Numbered from the stretch's first letter, positions 12,815 to 25,549 are shown. The stretch: DNA of 64,000 nt from Sternotherus odoratus (GCA_032164245.1 JAVMKO010000022.1:14569845-14633844); one strand, 5' to 3'. Program-made: numbers and translations. Notes: a model not told the origin generated them from the sequence alone.

Positions 12815-13150
12815 AGTACATCTCCTCAGCAACACAGACTACTACAAGCACATCAAACCAGTGCTCCACTCTCTGTTGGTTTTCTATGGAATACTGAGGT
12901 CTATATCCTTATCTTCGAGATGCTTTAGGACAAGAAACCTTAGTCGACAACTCCACACGCAGGCAAAATGGAGTTGTCTATGGCAAGGGTAAAGCTCAGC
13001 TGTGCAGGAGCCAGACCTATCTTGGCAGCTGGTCCAAGGCTGTGAAACAAGCTCCCACAGGATCTAAGAACCACTTCCAACCTCACCATTTTTCATTCCA
13101 AGTGCAAGATGCACTTCTCTGATCTGCCTCCAAAAACAAACACATTTAGC
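12815..13150 (+). pseudogene. L2-type LINE ORF2 C-terminal remnant
   Basis: Translation shows YYKHIKPVLHSLLVFYGILR around 12838-12900, like the HITPVLxxLHWLPVxxRI segment of L2-type reverse transcriptases. Further on, 13014-13145 reads AAGPRL-stop-NKLPQDLRTTSNLTI and then FHSKCKMHFSDLP, like AGPRLWNSLP...FKxxLKTHLF. The tryptophan codon TGG has become TGA. The order and spacing fit the end of the ORF. It is an old inactive fragment. Confidence 0.65.
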
Positions 13151-14289
13151 ACAGCAGGTGTAAAATAAAATAAAACTCACATTATTTTCTCTTTGGAGAG
13201 TGGGGGAGAATTTCCCATGACTAATGCTGGTTACGTTCTTTACTGCACTTTTGGACTGCACTCAGATGCTATGGTGATGAAGGAAGTATAAGCACCTGAA
13301 CAGAATAGAGTCTGTACTGTTTATGATGGGGAATTTTCATTTAATCTCTTGCTTTCAGTGCATGTCCCAGGTACAGTAAAAGTGGGCCCATAACATTCAA
13401 AAGTGCTCACGGAGAAGCTTGCTCCTGAAAGGCTGAAGTTCTCTACAGTAATCTGATTGGCTGGCACAGTTGGAAAGCTACTTTCTCTGGATCCATTGCT
13501 GCTCTCCCTCCATCCCAGCCATGACCAGTCTGGCAGGAAAGTATACCGAGCTCACCCAGTGATCTAACACATTACTCTGCAGCACTATGCAGGAGACCCT
13601 GGTTAGATGCCTAGTTCCAGCCTCTCACTGCCTGGGTCAGAAGGCACAAGGGCACGCTGAAGCAGTTTGGTCAGGCCCCGGCTGAGAGGGGAATTCTCTC
13701 CTGTCCTTCTAGCAGGCTAAGGTGAAGTGCTGACTGATCCTAAAGGGAATTCCTTCCAGTCCTCCTTGCCTGAAGGATGGTGAATGTGCCATGGGACCTA
13801 TAGGCTGGGGAAAATGGGATGGGTCTCAGGGATCCATTCAGGCTTGATTAGTCTTGGGGAATGAGAGGAGAAGAGTAGATAAATGAGCAAGTCCTTTTGG
13901 ACCTGCATGCCTGTGTTCGAGGCAGGAGAGCTCTGCTCTCAGTAGCTTCTTGTTGTTGTTTTTTTTTTTTAAACATAAAACTGTTTTTACTACACTAATG
14001 GTTTCGGGTAACCCCCATCCTCCCAATTACATTAACCAGAATACTCATTTTAATTTCACAACAGATTTACTGTTATTTTGCCCTACTTGTTTCTGATTTT
14101 AATTGCCTACAGAGAACTGCAGGATGTGATCCTTTTCCTCCTGCCAATATGAGATGTAAACAGTGAAATGGGTAAACACTCACCATTCTATGGGGCCCCC
14201 CGTTTCAGGGAAAAGGAGCATGGGTTTTATGTTTGAACAGTCTTCCCCTCTCCACAGCTCCCTGAGAGAAGATTTTTTTTCTGTGATGG

Positions 14290-14309
14290 ATGGGGGGGGG
14301 GGGGGGGGA
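14290..14309 (+). repeat. Homopolymer G-run
   Basis: A run of about 17 G; assembly length here is unreliable. A C-run of about 16 lies in the nearby hAT MITE (14502-14517). Confidence 0.9.
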
Positions 14310-14424
14310 TAAGGGGAAGTCCCTGCTTTAAAGTCCCTTGATTGGAATTTTCTGCAGCCAGTCACTAGATCAAAAGGGGAGGTCCTATGAGTTGGGGAAA
14401 TCTCCATATGGCTTATCTGACAAC

Positions 14425-14552
14425 TAGGGTGACCAAATGTCCTGATTTTTATAGGAACAGTCCCCATTTTTGAGTGTCTTTCTTATATAGGCTCCTATTC
14501 TCCCCCCCCCCCCCCCCATCCCAATTTTTCACACTTGCTGTCTGGTCACCTA
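14425..14552 (+). mobile_element. Short hAT MITE, TAGGGTGACC family
   Basis: The copy starts TAGGGTGACCAAATGTCCTG and ends GTCTGGTCACCTA, with a long C-run inside (about 14502-14517). The 8-bp flanks CTGACAAC and CCCACAAC match at 6 of 8. Confidence 0.75.
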
Positions 14553-15698
14553 CCCACAACGTTCATTCTGTTTCTGTATTTTCTGAAGGATGGAAAGGGA
14601 ATTTTAAGGAACCACTGAAGTACCGAGTTCTGCTAATGTGTTTGTGATCTACACTTTAAGAAAATTACACTCTGACAACCCTTTAGGTAATTGTACCTAA
14701 TCCAGCTAATACCCCACTCCCTACTGCACCTTCTTAGGGGCTTACAGGGTGTGCAGCCTGCTTTTCCCTACACTGGGATTCAGGGTATTTGAGGCCCTTC
14801 TCAGAATAAGCAGATGAAGTTGTAACCAGAAAAGCTCTACAACGTGGGAAAGAAAGCAAGGGTGGGAAAGAAACAAAGTAACAAAACAACAACCAGAAGC
14901 AAGCCTCAGGGCAAGACACAGCAGCAGCTGTATGGGACAGGCAGCTGGAAGAGGAAATTCCAGGAAGAAGGAGCAACTCTGAGCTAAACTCAGTGGATGC
15001 AAGAGGAGGGACATCAAGTGTGTGCTCCTATTTTTCATTAGAAAAATAAAAGGGGGAGTGTTCATTCAGTTACAGAGGACAAGCATGGAAGAGATCAAGT
15101 ATCCAGAATAAGAACCTCAGTATATCTGCCTTCAGAATCCTCTCACCAAATCACAGCAAGGAAGCTGATGTCATTTAACCCTGGGGGAACATACTAGGAA
15201 GAGAATCCAGTACCAGCATGTGATGGTACACACCCTGTGTTGGAGAAGCAGAATAGAATTGAACTCGGGCAGGGCTGGCAGTAGATGTGCTCTCAAATTA
15301 GGCTAGTAATCTGCTACAGAAAAGTGCACAATGGGATTATTTTTGTGAGTGTTATAAGTGAGAAACTGAGACCATTGCTGAGGTAAAAGGCAATGTACTA
15401 AAGCACCTGAATAACACTGACAAATCTCAACAAAAGTCCATGGCAAACGGGGGGGAGAGTGTTTCCAGGGTGCCCAGGCCTAATGGTTGCTTTTCAGGGC
15501 AACTGATCTCACCTCACCCCAAGTGAATTCACTAAACATCAGGTCAGTCATCCCTGGTGTATGTGCCTTTAATATGCACTAAAAATACAACATAACAGTT
15601 CCCCAGACCAGAAAGAGGCAACAAAGACCCTGATTCCAGTGAGCAAACCAAGCCCCCAAGGTAACCCAGCTCAGTCCCCAGCTCACTACCCTCAAAAG

Positions 15699-16206
15699 CA
15701 AGGGTCTCAAACTCAAATGACCATGAGGGCCGCATGAGGACTAGTGCACTGGCCCGAGGGCCACACCACTGACACACACCCTGCCCTCGCTGCCCCGGCT
15801 CTGCCCCCACTCCACCCCTTCCATGAGGACTAGTGCACTGGCCCGAGGGCCGCACCACTGACACACACCCCGCCCTCGCTGCCCTGGCTCCGCCCCCACT
15901 CCACCCCTTCCAAGAGGTCCCAGACCCTGCCCCACCTCCTCCTCTGAGCACGCAGCTCCACATTCCCTCCTGGAAAGCACTAGGCACCACCAACAGCTGT
16001 TTGGCAAACAAAGCAAGAGCAATCTAGGAAGTCCAGAGCTAGAAACACGCGCGGCCCAGCCAGGCAGCAGAGAAGCCTCTGCTTCTGGCCCCTCCCTCCC
16101 ACAAACTGCTATGGGGGGGGGGAGTGACGACAGGAAGCTTGGCGGGCCACAGGGAAGGGCTTCGCGGGCCACATGCGGCCCCCGGGCCGCATGTTTGAGA
16201 CCCCTG
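15699..16206 (+). mobile_element. hAT MITE with internal 89-bp tandem duplication
   Basis: The ends CAAGGGTCTCAAAC and GTTTGAGACCCCTG are flanked by a perfect 8-bp duplication CTCAAAAG at 15691-15698 and 16207-16214. Inside, 15733-15821 and 15822-15910 are near-identical 89-bp tandem units. The minus-strand open frames of 155-156 aa across it come from this GC-rich repeat and show no recognisable domain. Confidence 0.85.
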
Positions 16207-17154
16207 CTCAAAAGGCCTGGGAGAAGGGATGGGCTTTACTCACCAGGCACAGAACCGTCACCAGAAAACACCACGGAGACAAGTGCTCTAGCAGTGTAAC
16301 CCTATTGGCTTCACTAGAGTTACCCTAGAGGTGAATGTGTCTGTTGCTTTGGGGTTTTCTTGTCTGTCTGTGGTTTGTTTCAAATCTGTTCATATATATT
16401 TGCACAGTTCTCTGCTTTTCGTATTAGCAAACATGTTCTTAAATACTCTGGGTAAACCCCAGTCTGCCCTCTTCTTGCTGACCTTTCATTCCTTCCATAT
16501 TGATCAAATGATTTGCTGAGGTTACTGCTAGGCTTATTACTAGAAAATGTGGAACAATGTAATACTTAAGACTTAGGTGGAAGTCATTGAGCAGGTTATT
16601 ACTACAAGCTGGCTGCATGGTTTGGGAGGTCAGGTTTCACACTTGTTGAATTTGGTGCAAAGCTGCCAGTGCTGGAGTAGGAAACTTGATTTATTATGTG
16701 TCATCTAAACAAAGCACTGCTGAGATGATGCAAGTTTCATTATAGCTGGTGTGCAGTTTGTATTGAAGTGTCATCGTTATGCACTTGTGTCTGGTCGTGG
16801 AAAAGCAGATGGGATTTTATTGGAGCAGGAAGTAATGTAGCAGCCCCAGATTTGACCAAAATAATTCTGTCATCTTAAAGTCATTATAATGTGTCAGAAA
16901 ATCAAAATTACTATAGACCAAAAATGTTGAACAAACACAAATGCATATGTACACACTGGGCATGTGCACACTTTTTGATACAGCTGCAATATTGGAACCT
17001 TCTACTGCTGGAAATGCAATGGATGAAGAAATATGGAAAGCTTAAAGGGAAGATTATGTCTGTAACTTTGTTAGGATCATCTGAGTGTTACAGCTGGGTG
17101 AACATTGAAATACATTGGATTTATCACTGTCCTAGGTTATTCTATAAATAAATG

Positions 17155-17405
17155 CAGTATTGCCAACTGCAAGCATTCCAAACTAATGAATTAGGCCCTC
17201 AAAATTAGGAGATAAGCTTGAAAATTATGAGATTCAAAAATGATAAATGGGTTCTTTTTATTTGTCTTCTGGTGGTTGAATCTTATGGGTCATATTTTCA
17301 AGCTCTTCTCCATAATCAGAAGAACTAGAAACTTTTTTAAAAACAAAACCTGAGATTCTTTTGTGATCAGCTATTTCCAAAAGCTGTAACTTTAAGAAAA
17401 TCACC
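17155..17405 (+). repeat. Unclassified interspersed repeat, copy 2
   Basis: This is the same family and orientation as 3674-3920: 'agtattgccaactgcaagca' ... 'aaaattatgagattcaaaaa' ... 'ttttcaagctcttctcc' ... 'agaactagaaacttttt' ... 'taactttaagaaaatcacc'. Confidence 0.6.
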
Positions 17406-20089
17406 AAATATTATGAGAGGTGGGGGTTTTTTCTTTCCAAAACTGTAGTACAAACAGGATTTTCCACATAAAACAACTGGTGATTGGAAGACACCACATA
17501 CAGAGACGCTGAGGCAGGTATAGTACATGAGAGAATAAAGTTGGTCAGAGATTTATGGCACAAACTAAATTGATTGCAACAAATTTGAAAAGCTTAGAGT
17601 TCCTCTGAGAAATAAACTTACTGGTAATCAGTTTGTTTGCGAGTACTCAAATCATTAAAGTCTCATTTCTAGGTTAAGCGTGACTCCATGAAATAGATTT
17701 AGAACTCAATCAATCCCACTTTCAGCTCTGCCATCCTTCTCTCTGAATTATAAACATGAGATTATTACATTTGATTTCCTGCATGTGTCTTACATGTGTC
17801 TCAAATTTTTACATCATGAATGCTGCAAATAAACACTCCAAACACAATATTAAAGTGCAGCCCAGATGGGGTACTCATTGACCCAGAGATAATGTATACA
17901 CAGAAAGCACAGGAATGGGACAACTGTGAGATGAATAAGGAGTAATTCTCTTCTCTGTAGCAGTGAAATCAGAGTCCTGTCTGTCTCCAGTGTTTGAATC
18001 TCAGGTGTCAGCTACTCAGGAATGTAGAAAATGCTAAGAAGCAGCCCATGTCAGTCCATCTCCCCTGCCTCTTTCCATTAGATACTGTAGGTCTCCTTCA
18101 AAGGTCTCCCATTCCTTTCTAAACTATTTAGACAAGATGTTTCTATTGAGGATGATTGTGGAAGTTTATTCTGACTAATCTCTTCATAAATTCCCTTAGT
18201 GCCTGGCACTTCTTCAGCCTAACCAGAGGCCCAAGGTTTCCTTTCAGTGACCTCCTTTCATGAAGCCTTGTTACCATTCACTTCGGAATTTTTCAAAATG
18301 TAAGTTATGGTTCATTACCCAAGTATCCTCTGAATGTCTTTTCCATGTGTATAGGTGGGATAGAATAGCTGGTGATGGCTGCTTTGAGGTGTGCAGACGA
18401 GTACATCTACCCTCTCTCTTCCCTGGCCCTAGGGCACATGATTTATTTCCATCTGCTGCTCTCCATGCTGTGCAAGGACAGGCACGTAGGGCCTCAAGTG
18501 ATCTGTGCTCATTGCTTCGTACAAAGCTTTTTCTTTTACTGTTATTGAACAATACAAATATTTTGGGCACATTCTCCCATGGTGATTCCATAGCAACTCC
18601 TAAATTGAATCCAGATATTCTAGGCACTTGACTCCTTGTCTGTCTATTTTCAGTGTAGCTATTGGAATTGTATGTGTAGGTGTATAGTTTCTTTGGTGAT
18701 GTACCTATCAGTCTGCAGGTTTTCTGTGACTACATTTGGATGACAGTTATCTTAGCAGCACAAATGTTCCATGTAAATACAACTCAACAATCAAGGTCTC
18801 CTTGTCTTGTGTGTTTGGCCTTTTGTGTTCTGTCTGTATTCAATAATTGAGGAGCCTCTCCTAGGAACATTTAGCAGTATTATCCATGACTTCTTGCCCT
18901 GTATATGTATAGCAGACTGTGCTACTGAGGAAATCCCCTCCCGTGTATGCAGTGGAATGTTATTGGGAACTCCAGCACTGCATTAAATTGGTTATGGGAT
19001 AAAATTGCTATGAGAACCCTACTTCTCTGCATAAAACTGCTAAAGTTGAACTTCAAGTTTCTAATCAAAAGTTGAAACCAGATGGAAGTGAAATGCCAGA
19101 AGTAATACGAAAAGTATGTTGAAAAGAGATCAAATGGAAGAAAAAGATGAAAATGTTTTCAATTGAGTGAAGTGTTCTTTCAAAGACAGATGTGTGTGAA
19201 AGCAGCACCATTTGCACTTTACCCCCATTTTGTCTTTAGATGCACACAGGTGAAATAAAATACAGCCTGGTGTGGTTGGGAGCCCTGCAATGTGACAGTG
19301 CTAGTGTCAACGTCACACAGCTCAGATTTCCCCCATGACTGGATTAGATTCAGTGTAAGCTGGTTTCTGTGATCTCTGAATGTAAACCTTGCAGCGCCTA
19401 CCAGTAAATGCAACATTTGGGAGCAATATCTTCTTGAGCGGAACCCTCTGTAACTTCCTGTTTACTTTCTGAGTTAGTGAAAACGTTTCTGTGGCTTCAC
19501 CTAGAAGAGCTGGAATAAGAGGAACAGGAGTCCACTGAATCCACTATACTATGTAACTCAAGGGTCCAAAAATCCAGGAAGGGAAACAGAAAAGAAATAC
19601 CCAATAGTGAAATAATCCTCACAACCAAGTGATGTGTCCTTATTAAGAGCGTAGTAATGCCATCCTTTCCCTCTTTGGAGAATACATGAGCAGAACAATG
19701 AACCCATAGACAATAAGAGAACACTGTCAAAGTATTCAAGAAAAATAAATGAGATGCTAAATGAGAGTGCCAAATGAAATGTACAGATGCCAAAGAGAAC
19801 TTTGGCTGATTCTCTGTTGGGAATTTTGCAGGGTAATCTTCTGAATTGTATTAATTTAATATGTTAATTAAGTTCAGATGCTGTAGCTCTATGTTGTAAG
19901 AATATGTAAATACAAACTGTCAACTGTTTTCAGAGGCCAAGACAGAGTATGCTTTTCAATAAAAAAAATTAATAGAGAACCAGAACAAAAGATGATTAAA
20001 TAATAGAATAATGAAAGAGGACTGAAAGGAGTGGTCAGAATAGGAAGAGTAAAATATCAGAGATCTGATTAATAAGATAAGAATACTGG

Positions 20090-20290
20090 TACTTCTATGG
20101 CATCGTTCATCTGAGGATCTCTAAGTACTTTACACATTTTAATTTTGACCCACCCATTTTGATTTAGGAATAAAATTGATCTAATTATTCATAAGAAGTG
20201 CACCAAGACATGCCTGTGTCAAATAGCAAGCCAGAGCTGGACTAGAATCTAGGAGTCCTAACTTCTAATTTCCTATTCTATCTCTGAGGC
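20090..20290 (+). repeat. MIR-like SINE (degenerate)
   Basis: The text 'tggtacttctatggcatcgt', 'ctgaggatctctaagtactt', then 'gcaagccagagctggactag' and 'aatctaggagtcctaac' follows the order of MIR-type SINEs (core, then a region carrying 'gccagagctggaatagaacc'). Confidence 0.6.
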
Positions 20291-21864
20291 ACAACTCCTT
20301 AGGCAAGCTACTTTCCATCTAGCTACAAAATGAGACCAGCAATCAGAGGAAGAACATTACTGTGTAATATTGAAATAAAGTATTCAATATTGTGCTATGA
20401 AGTATGTTCTGATTTTGAATGCAGGATAAAAACTGGGCAGAGTAACCATAATTGGAGTCATACATGTCATTTTTCAGCAAGATGCCCACCAGCAAACTCA
20501 GAAATGTCACTTTCAATTAATACCTTTATTTTCACCTGATTTTCCAGATTATGTAGGGTGAAATTTACTCCCCTTCTCACAAATTTTTTGCAGAGCTTTG
20601 CTGGACAAAACTGATGGTGCCTTCCATTTAAAAAAAAAAGCCAGTGGGGCTTTTAATTAACCATTTACCCTCTTTTTAGGTAAGATCATTCAGTAGAGTC
20701 TGCAACATATTTAGTGCAGATGATCAGCACCTGTCAATTAAGATATTTTTTTCCCATCAGGCTTTTCTTCATATTAATGTAATTAGCAGCGGGCTTTCTG
20801 GTATTTTAGACTTGTTCCTGTGTGCCACTTACTATGAGGCTGGATTCTGGGGATGTGTGTCTAAGCCCACCTAGCAGATAATAAATTATTCTTGTGCTCA
20901 AGCATATGCTATTGTAACCCACATACTTGCTAGGTGTGGTGTTTTGTCCCCTCCTAGTGGCACTGAGATCACTTAGAGATTAATGAGCCTACTCCCGCCT
21001 TAGCTAGGGCCATGGGACTTTAAGACATACAGTAGAGGCTCATAAATTTCTGATGTCGCAGATTCAATCCCGCCTGCCGACTTGGTGTTACACTCTCACT
21101 GAATCCTAACATTTGTGTTGTTCCATCCATTACAACCCCACTTTGCTGCATGGCCTCTAAGCCATTTCTGACATGTTATTTGTAAAACAAGCAGCTAGTT
21201 AAGAACTGCAGACTAGCTGCATGTTTCACAGAGGATTTAAATTTCCTCTCTTTCTGCTCAGAGGACACAGTGTTTCTAAGCAGACTGATAGACATTTTAT
21301 TCATTTTCTTTTGACATGTATGTTATTGTTTAACTTAAAGTGATTGTATTTACTCCAGAAAAAAATGTCCTATAATTTATTCCCTCTAAATGGGCAGTTC
21401 ACTCATGTCTCATGGTCCTCTCTGTTTATATAATGTGGGGGCCTCAGCTGTGCAGCCCCAGAAAAGTTTGTATGAGAGACTAAGCTGATCCCTAGGCTTC
21501 CTCTGAAAGGCTGCTAAAGATGCATAACATACAAACTCTGGAAATGTGATGAATGTCTTTAATTAAAACATAATTTTGCCTAAAGAAACGTCTCTTTGAG
21601 AAAAAAATCTTATTTACACACATTCTTTGGTAACAAAGCCAAATCACCTTCAAGCTTCTATTCATTCATGTATCTACTGTAGAATATGGGAGCTGCTGGA
21701 ATTTGCTATTCTCATTTAGAAATTTTACTTCAGTAGTCATTGAGTTCTGTGTCTTTATACAAGTTCTTACCAAGAAGGTTTGAGAAGCAGCCTGTGGGGG
21801 TATTCTTGATTCACACTAACCATGTACTCAGTTTCTAGAGCTTCATGAAGAAAATCTTCTTTCT

Positions 21865-22360
21865 ATGCTACAAGAAAAGGGGCCACAACCAAGAAGAGGA
21901 AGTTCTTGTGTAAGTTACTATTTGATTATGATGAACTGTGTTGAGGACAGACGTGGGGAACATTCAATGAAACCGAAAGGAAACAAATTCAAAGGGATGA
22001 CCGGAAATGCCTTTTCACATAACACACAGCCAGTGGAACTCCTTGCTGTGAGATTCAAAAAGGGATTATATCTTTATATTGACAAGGATTTATCCAGAGT
22101 TGTAATAGTAAATGTTAAAGGTAAACAAACAATAGTGTTGGAAGGGATGTCATTCTTTCTACCTCAGGGCATGACCCAGGCTATAACTAATTGAGGTTTG
22201 GAAGAAACTTTCCCTGTGGACAGGTAATCCCACCACTACTAATGCAATTTTTCTTGCACTTTCCTCTGAAGCAGATGCTGTTAGTCTCTGTCAGAGACAC
22301 TGGATGTTGAGCTAGATGGAGTTCTGCTCTGTTTAGGCCTGGCAATTCCTACATTCCAGA
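21865..22360 (+). mobile_element. LINE-derived 3' fragment (CR1-like), degenerate
   Basis: The text 'cagccagtggaactccttgc', 'attcaaaaagggattatat' and 'gtcagagacactggatgttg', followed by 'agctagatgg', corresponds to the 3' part of a common reptile LINE-derived repeat. The 109-aa open frame at 21865-22194 lies in it and is not a host gene. It shares its tail with the fragment at 31518-31638. Confidence 0.6.
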
Positions 22361-22364
22361 GAGG

Positions 22365-24735
22365 ACAAGAAAAGGATCACATTTTCATTGTATCTTCATG
22401 GCTCTATCCATGTGCTAAAAGTCAAGCACCTTTGCTAGACTGGGGTCTGAGAGCCCAAAGGAAGTGTCTCTAACTTTCTGCACCAAGCAGAGAGAGGTTC
22501 TGGTTCTTGCTGCTGTTGGCTCTAAAGGCCTTTCTTATCTATTACCTCTGTTTTATTTTCCTTTTCTTTCACTTTCACAAAACTTCCTGCCTACTGGCCA
22601 GATACTCATTGCCTCATCCTTAGGCCAACTTCTATATACAGGCAGCAGGGTCATCAGTTTCCTAGTATTTCTGGAAAGGGGTTCTCAGCTTTGTTCCTTC
22701 AAAATTCACCTCTGATAAATCTAAGACATTGTTTGTAATGTAAGTTAACATGATTTATCACTTAGAAACACCAGGCCATTCTGATTATTCCATTACACTG
22801 TGAAAATAAATACAAAGAATTTCAGAATGACCTTTGACTCAGAAGTGAAGTGAATTTAAACATCTGAGAATAAACATAAAATTGGACACATTCATTTAAG
22901 AAACAATAAGTCTTCCCTGTCTATGTATTTCACTATTGATTATACTCTAGTTTACAATGGACTTTGTTCTCGATCACAGCAGATATTAATGAAAATAACT
23001 AATCCAGTATTGCACTAATATAAGAACTATAAAAAGTCAGCTTTACTTTGTGAAACCTTACTTCAGATTTGTGGCAGGTTAGAAACCCATCAGTCAGCAA
23101 AGGATTTCATTTTAGGCAAACTTAGATGAGGAAGACCTTTAAGCAAGGCCTTGAATAAAAGAGATTTTCTTCACTTGAAAACTGAATGATAAGACTAATG
23201 TACTTGAAACAATGAGTTATCAGATAACTGAATGTCAAGATGGAACAGGAAATACATGGGTCACTCCCTCCCTGAAGAGAAATGGGGGAAGAGATCCATA
23301 CATGAATACACCTAAAAAAGGACAGAGGATTATTTAATTGGAAGTGAAACCCTAAGTACGTTCTCACGTATATATCACTTCATCGTGGGCTATAGTGTGG
23401 TATGTGTGCATGTTGTGGCTTTGTTATGTATTCCTCGCTATGGTGGTCATAGGTGGGATAAAAATTACTAAGGGTATGTTTACACTGCAGTCTGATTGCA
23501 ACTCTGGAAGGCATACCCATGCTGGTTTTAATCTAGCTAGCACAGTTAAATTAGAAGTGAAGCTGCTGCTATTTTTAGCCATGCTAGCTAGATTAAAGCT
23601 ACTACAGGTATGTCTGCCTGAGCTGCAAATTGTACCTTCAGTTGTAGTGTAGGCATACAGCCAAAAGCACAGATGTATTTTAACCCTTTTCTTCACATTA
23701 TATAACGTATTTTTGCATAGCAGCCTTCAAGCAACATATCAGAGCACTTCTGAGAGAGTGAAATTGCTTTAAAGAGTTGGCATGAGTGAGCCTGATTCTG
23801 AGTTCACTGGCAGTTGTACACTGGTGTAATTGTATTAGTTTCAATGCAATGATTGCTAATGTATACTATTGTCTAAGATCAGGCCCAGGGACTTTAGCCT
23901 AAAGTAGAATGAGGAAATGACATCCAGGGAAGAGAGAAAGAAGCTTATTTTAAATATCCCTGCAAAATAGAATGCAGGGAGGAAAAAACCAGAACCTGTC
24001 AGGAACAGGGGAGGGAAAGGTGTGAGGAGGTGAGTTACAGCAGAGGCGGAGTGAAAGGAGATGGGAATGGGGGAGTGCAAAAGTGAGGTTCTTTTGGAGT
24101 GACTAACACTATACTGTGTGGATGCTTATCTTAATTTTCTCTTACAGCCTGGCCCACGCAGATGTCTCTCTCGCTCTGGTGTGTCTCACCTATCTTTCTT
24201 CTTCATTTAAGTAATTTAATTGGTTCCTGTTGTCAGAAACATTTTCGAGGAAATGTAACCTCTAAAATTTCCATCTCCTCACAGATGGAAACAACTTGGG
24301 GCCTAAGTCGGGCATTAGAGCCAGCTTTGCCTGCTGGAACGTCTGTGACACTAGAGGAGCCATTAGCATCATTACAGAATTCCCGGAGCAGGATTAAGGG
24401 CCAGATGTTCAGATTAAATTCACCAGCATCTGGGAGATGTGCTCAGGTGCATTCCCAATAACTCGCACAAGGCCAGACTCTGATCTCTTTTACATTGCCA
24501 TAAATCTGGACTGACAGCAGACTCAGACCCGGAGTCTGTAGGTATAGCTCAGGGAAGGCAGAGAGAGGCAGAGGTTAGAAATGATGAGGCAATTCAGGAG
24601 CTGGCTTGCTCAGACATAGATCTAAGACCTAAATGGCATCCTCACTCCACCCTTTATGTCTGTCAAGGAACAATGTCCTGCATTTCCAGTGCTTCCCTGT
24701 AATGTGCTTGCTCATAGTGATCCTGCCCTTCTGAC
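22365..24735. other. Intergenic DNA
   Basis: Only the palindromic MITE at 23472-23662 is recognised. Confidence 0.5.
23472..23662. mobile_element. Palindromic MITE (GGGTATGTTTACACT type)
   Basis: This 191-bp element starts GGGTATGTTTACACTGCAGT and ends TGTAGTGTAGGCATACAGCC. Internally 'taatctagctagca' faces 'tgctagctagatta', so almost the whole element folds into a hairpin. I suspect a Harbinger-like origin, but the target duplication is unclear. Confidence 0.7.
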
Positions 24736-24739
24736 TGTG

Positions 24740-25540
24740 TGTGATGGGATGTATAAAGTCCACACTGGCCAGAAAGGGGTTAACTAGAGCCTGAGTACTA
24801 TATTAGTCCTACTTTGTATACCTGGAGCTTGTATCAAGCTCAGGGAGGAGTTAACAGGAAGTAATTCAGAGCAGTTGCGGGAGGTGGGCTGGGAGTTCCT
24901 AAGCTGTGGCAAGGGCCTGACATAAACCAGGTGGAGGGAGAGGAGAATGCTGGGAAAAGCTACAGGAGTGGTTTTACCTCCTGGGCTAGATCTTGGAAAA
25001 GGGACAAGACTCCAGGGAGGCAGCCCCATGAGTCAGCATTCTGCAGAAGAATGGACAACTGGGGAGAACCTGAGATGGACTAAAGCAGCGGTGTCCAATA
25101 CCACATGTGGCTAACAGGCTATTAAATTGTGGCTAATGCATGTGGCTTTTTTATAATGTGGCTAATAAGAACACCAAGTGTGGCTAGCATCGAATTTTTA
25201 TTGGACACCGCTGAACTAAAGGCTCAATCTCAATATGGGCAGAACTTGCTTGATTTGTATTTGCATCTGTTTTTGAGTTTTGCTGAGGGGCTCCTGGGGG
25301 AAGCCCTATGAGCCACTGTCCTGGAAGACCCCCTAAGACTGAAGAGGAGCCCAGGTCAGGTGGAAAAGATTGTGTAGATTGCCATTATTTATTTGGAACA
25401 CCGATACCCCGCGAGTGGTGACACTACAGTATGACCTGGCTGGAGGGCTAAGTCAATGGTAGCCGACTGTTGGAGGAGGAGTTCAAGACAGTCACTGAAA
25501 GTCCAGGTCTCACCATAAGTGGGTGCTCTGTGACAGTGAC
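24740..25540 (+). repeat. Retroelement-like repeat block, unclassified
   Basis: The stretch from GTGATGGGATGTATAAAGTC to about 'ctctgtgacagtgac' has the same texture as the 2.8-kb block: 'ggccagaaaggggttaac', 'ggcagccccatgag', 'ggaacaccgatacccc'. It is LTR-like but unproven. A hAT MITE interrupts it at 25086-25213. Confidence 0.45.
25086..25213 (+). mobile_element. Short hAT MITE nested in a retroelement-like block
   Basis: This 128-bp element has near-perfect ends CAGCGGTGTCCAATA and TATTGGACACCGCTG. Flanks GACTAAAG and AACTAAAG match at 7 of 8. The interior repeats the word 'tgtggcta' four or more times. Confidence 0.85.
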
Positions 25541-25549
25541 GTGACACTA

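Larger units (their letters stand above)
13160..15690. other. Intergenic DNA
   Basis: The hAT MITE at 14425 and the G-run at 14290 are the only features recognised. Open frames of 95 and 107 aa on the minus strand (14180-14467 and 14742-15065) show no domain. Confidence 0.5.
16220..21860. other. Intergenic DNA
   Basis: Contains the unclassified repeat at 17155 and the MIR-like SINE at 20090. Open frames of 118-123 aa overlap on opposite strands at 18260-18631. They have neither homology I recognise nor splice context, so I do not call them genes. Confidence 0.5.

Noticed and set aside
15544..16211. Minus-strand frames of 155 and 156 aa
   Set aside because: They run across the hAT element and its 89-bp tandem duplication, so repeated peptide segments mirror DNA repeats, not a protein family.
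18260..18631. Overlapping 123-aa (+) and 118-aa (-) frames
   Set aside because: Mutually antisense, with no recognisable domain and no splice signals. One may be real, but nothing supports it.
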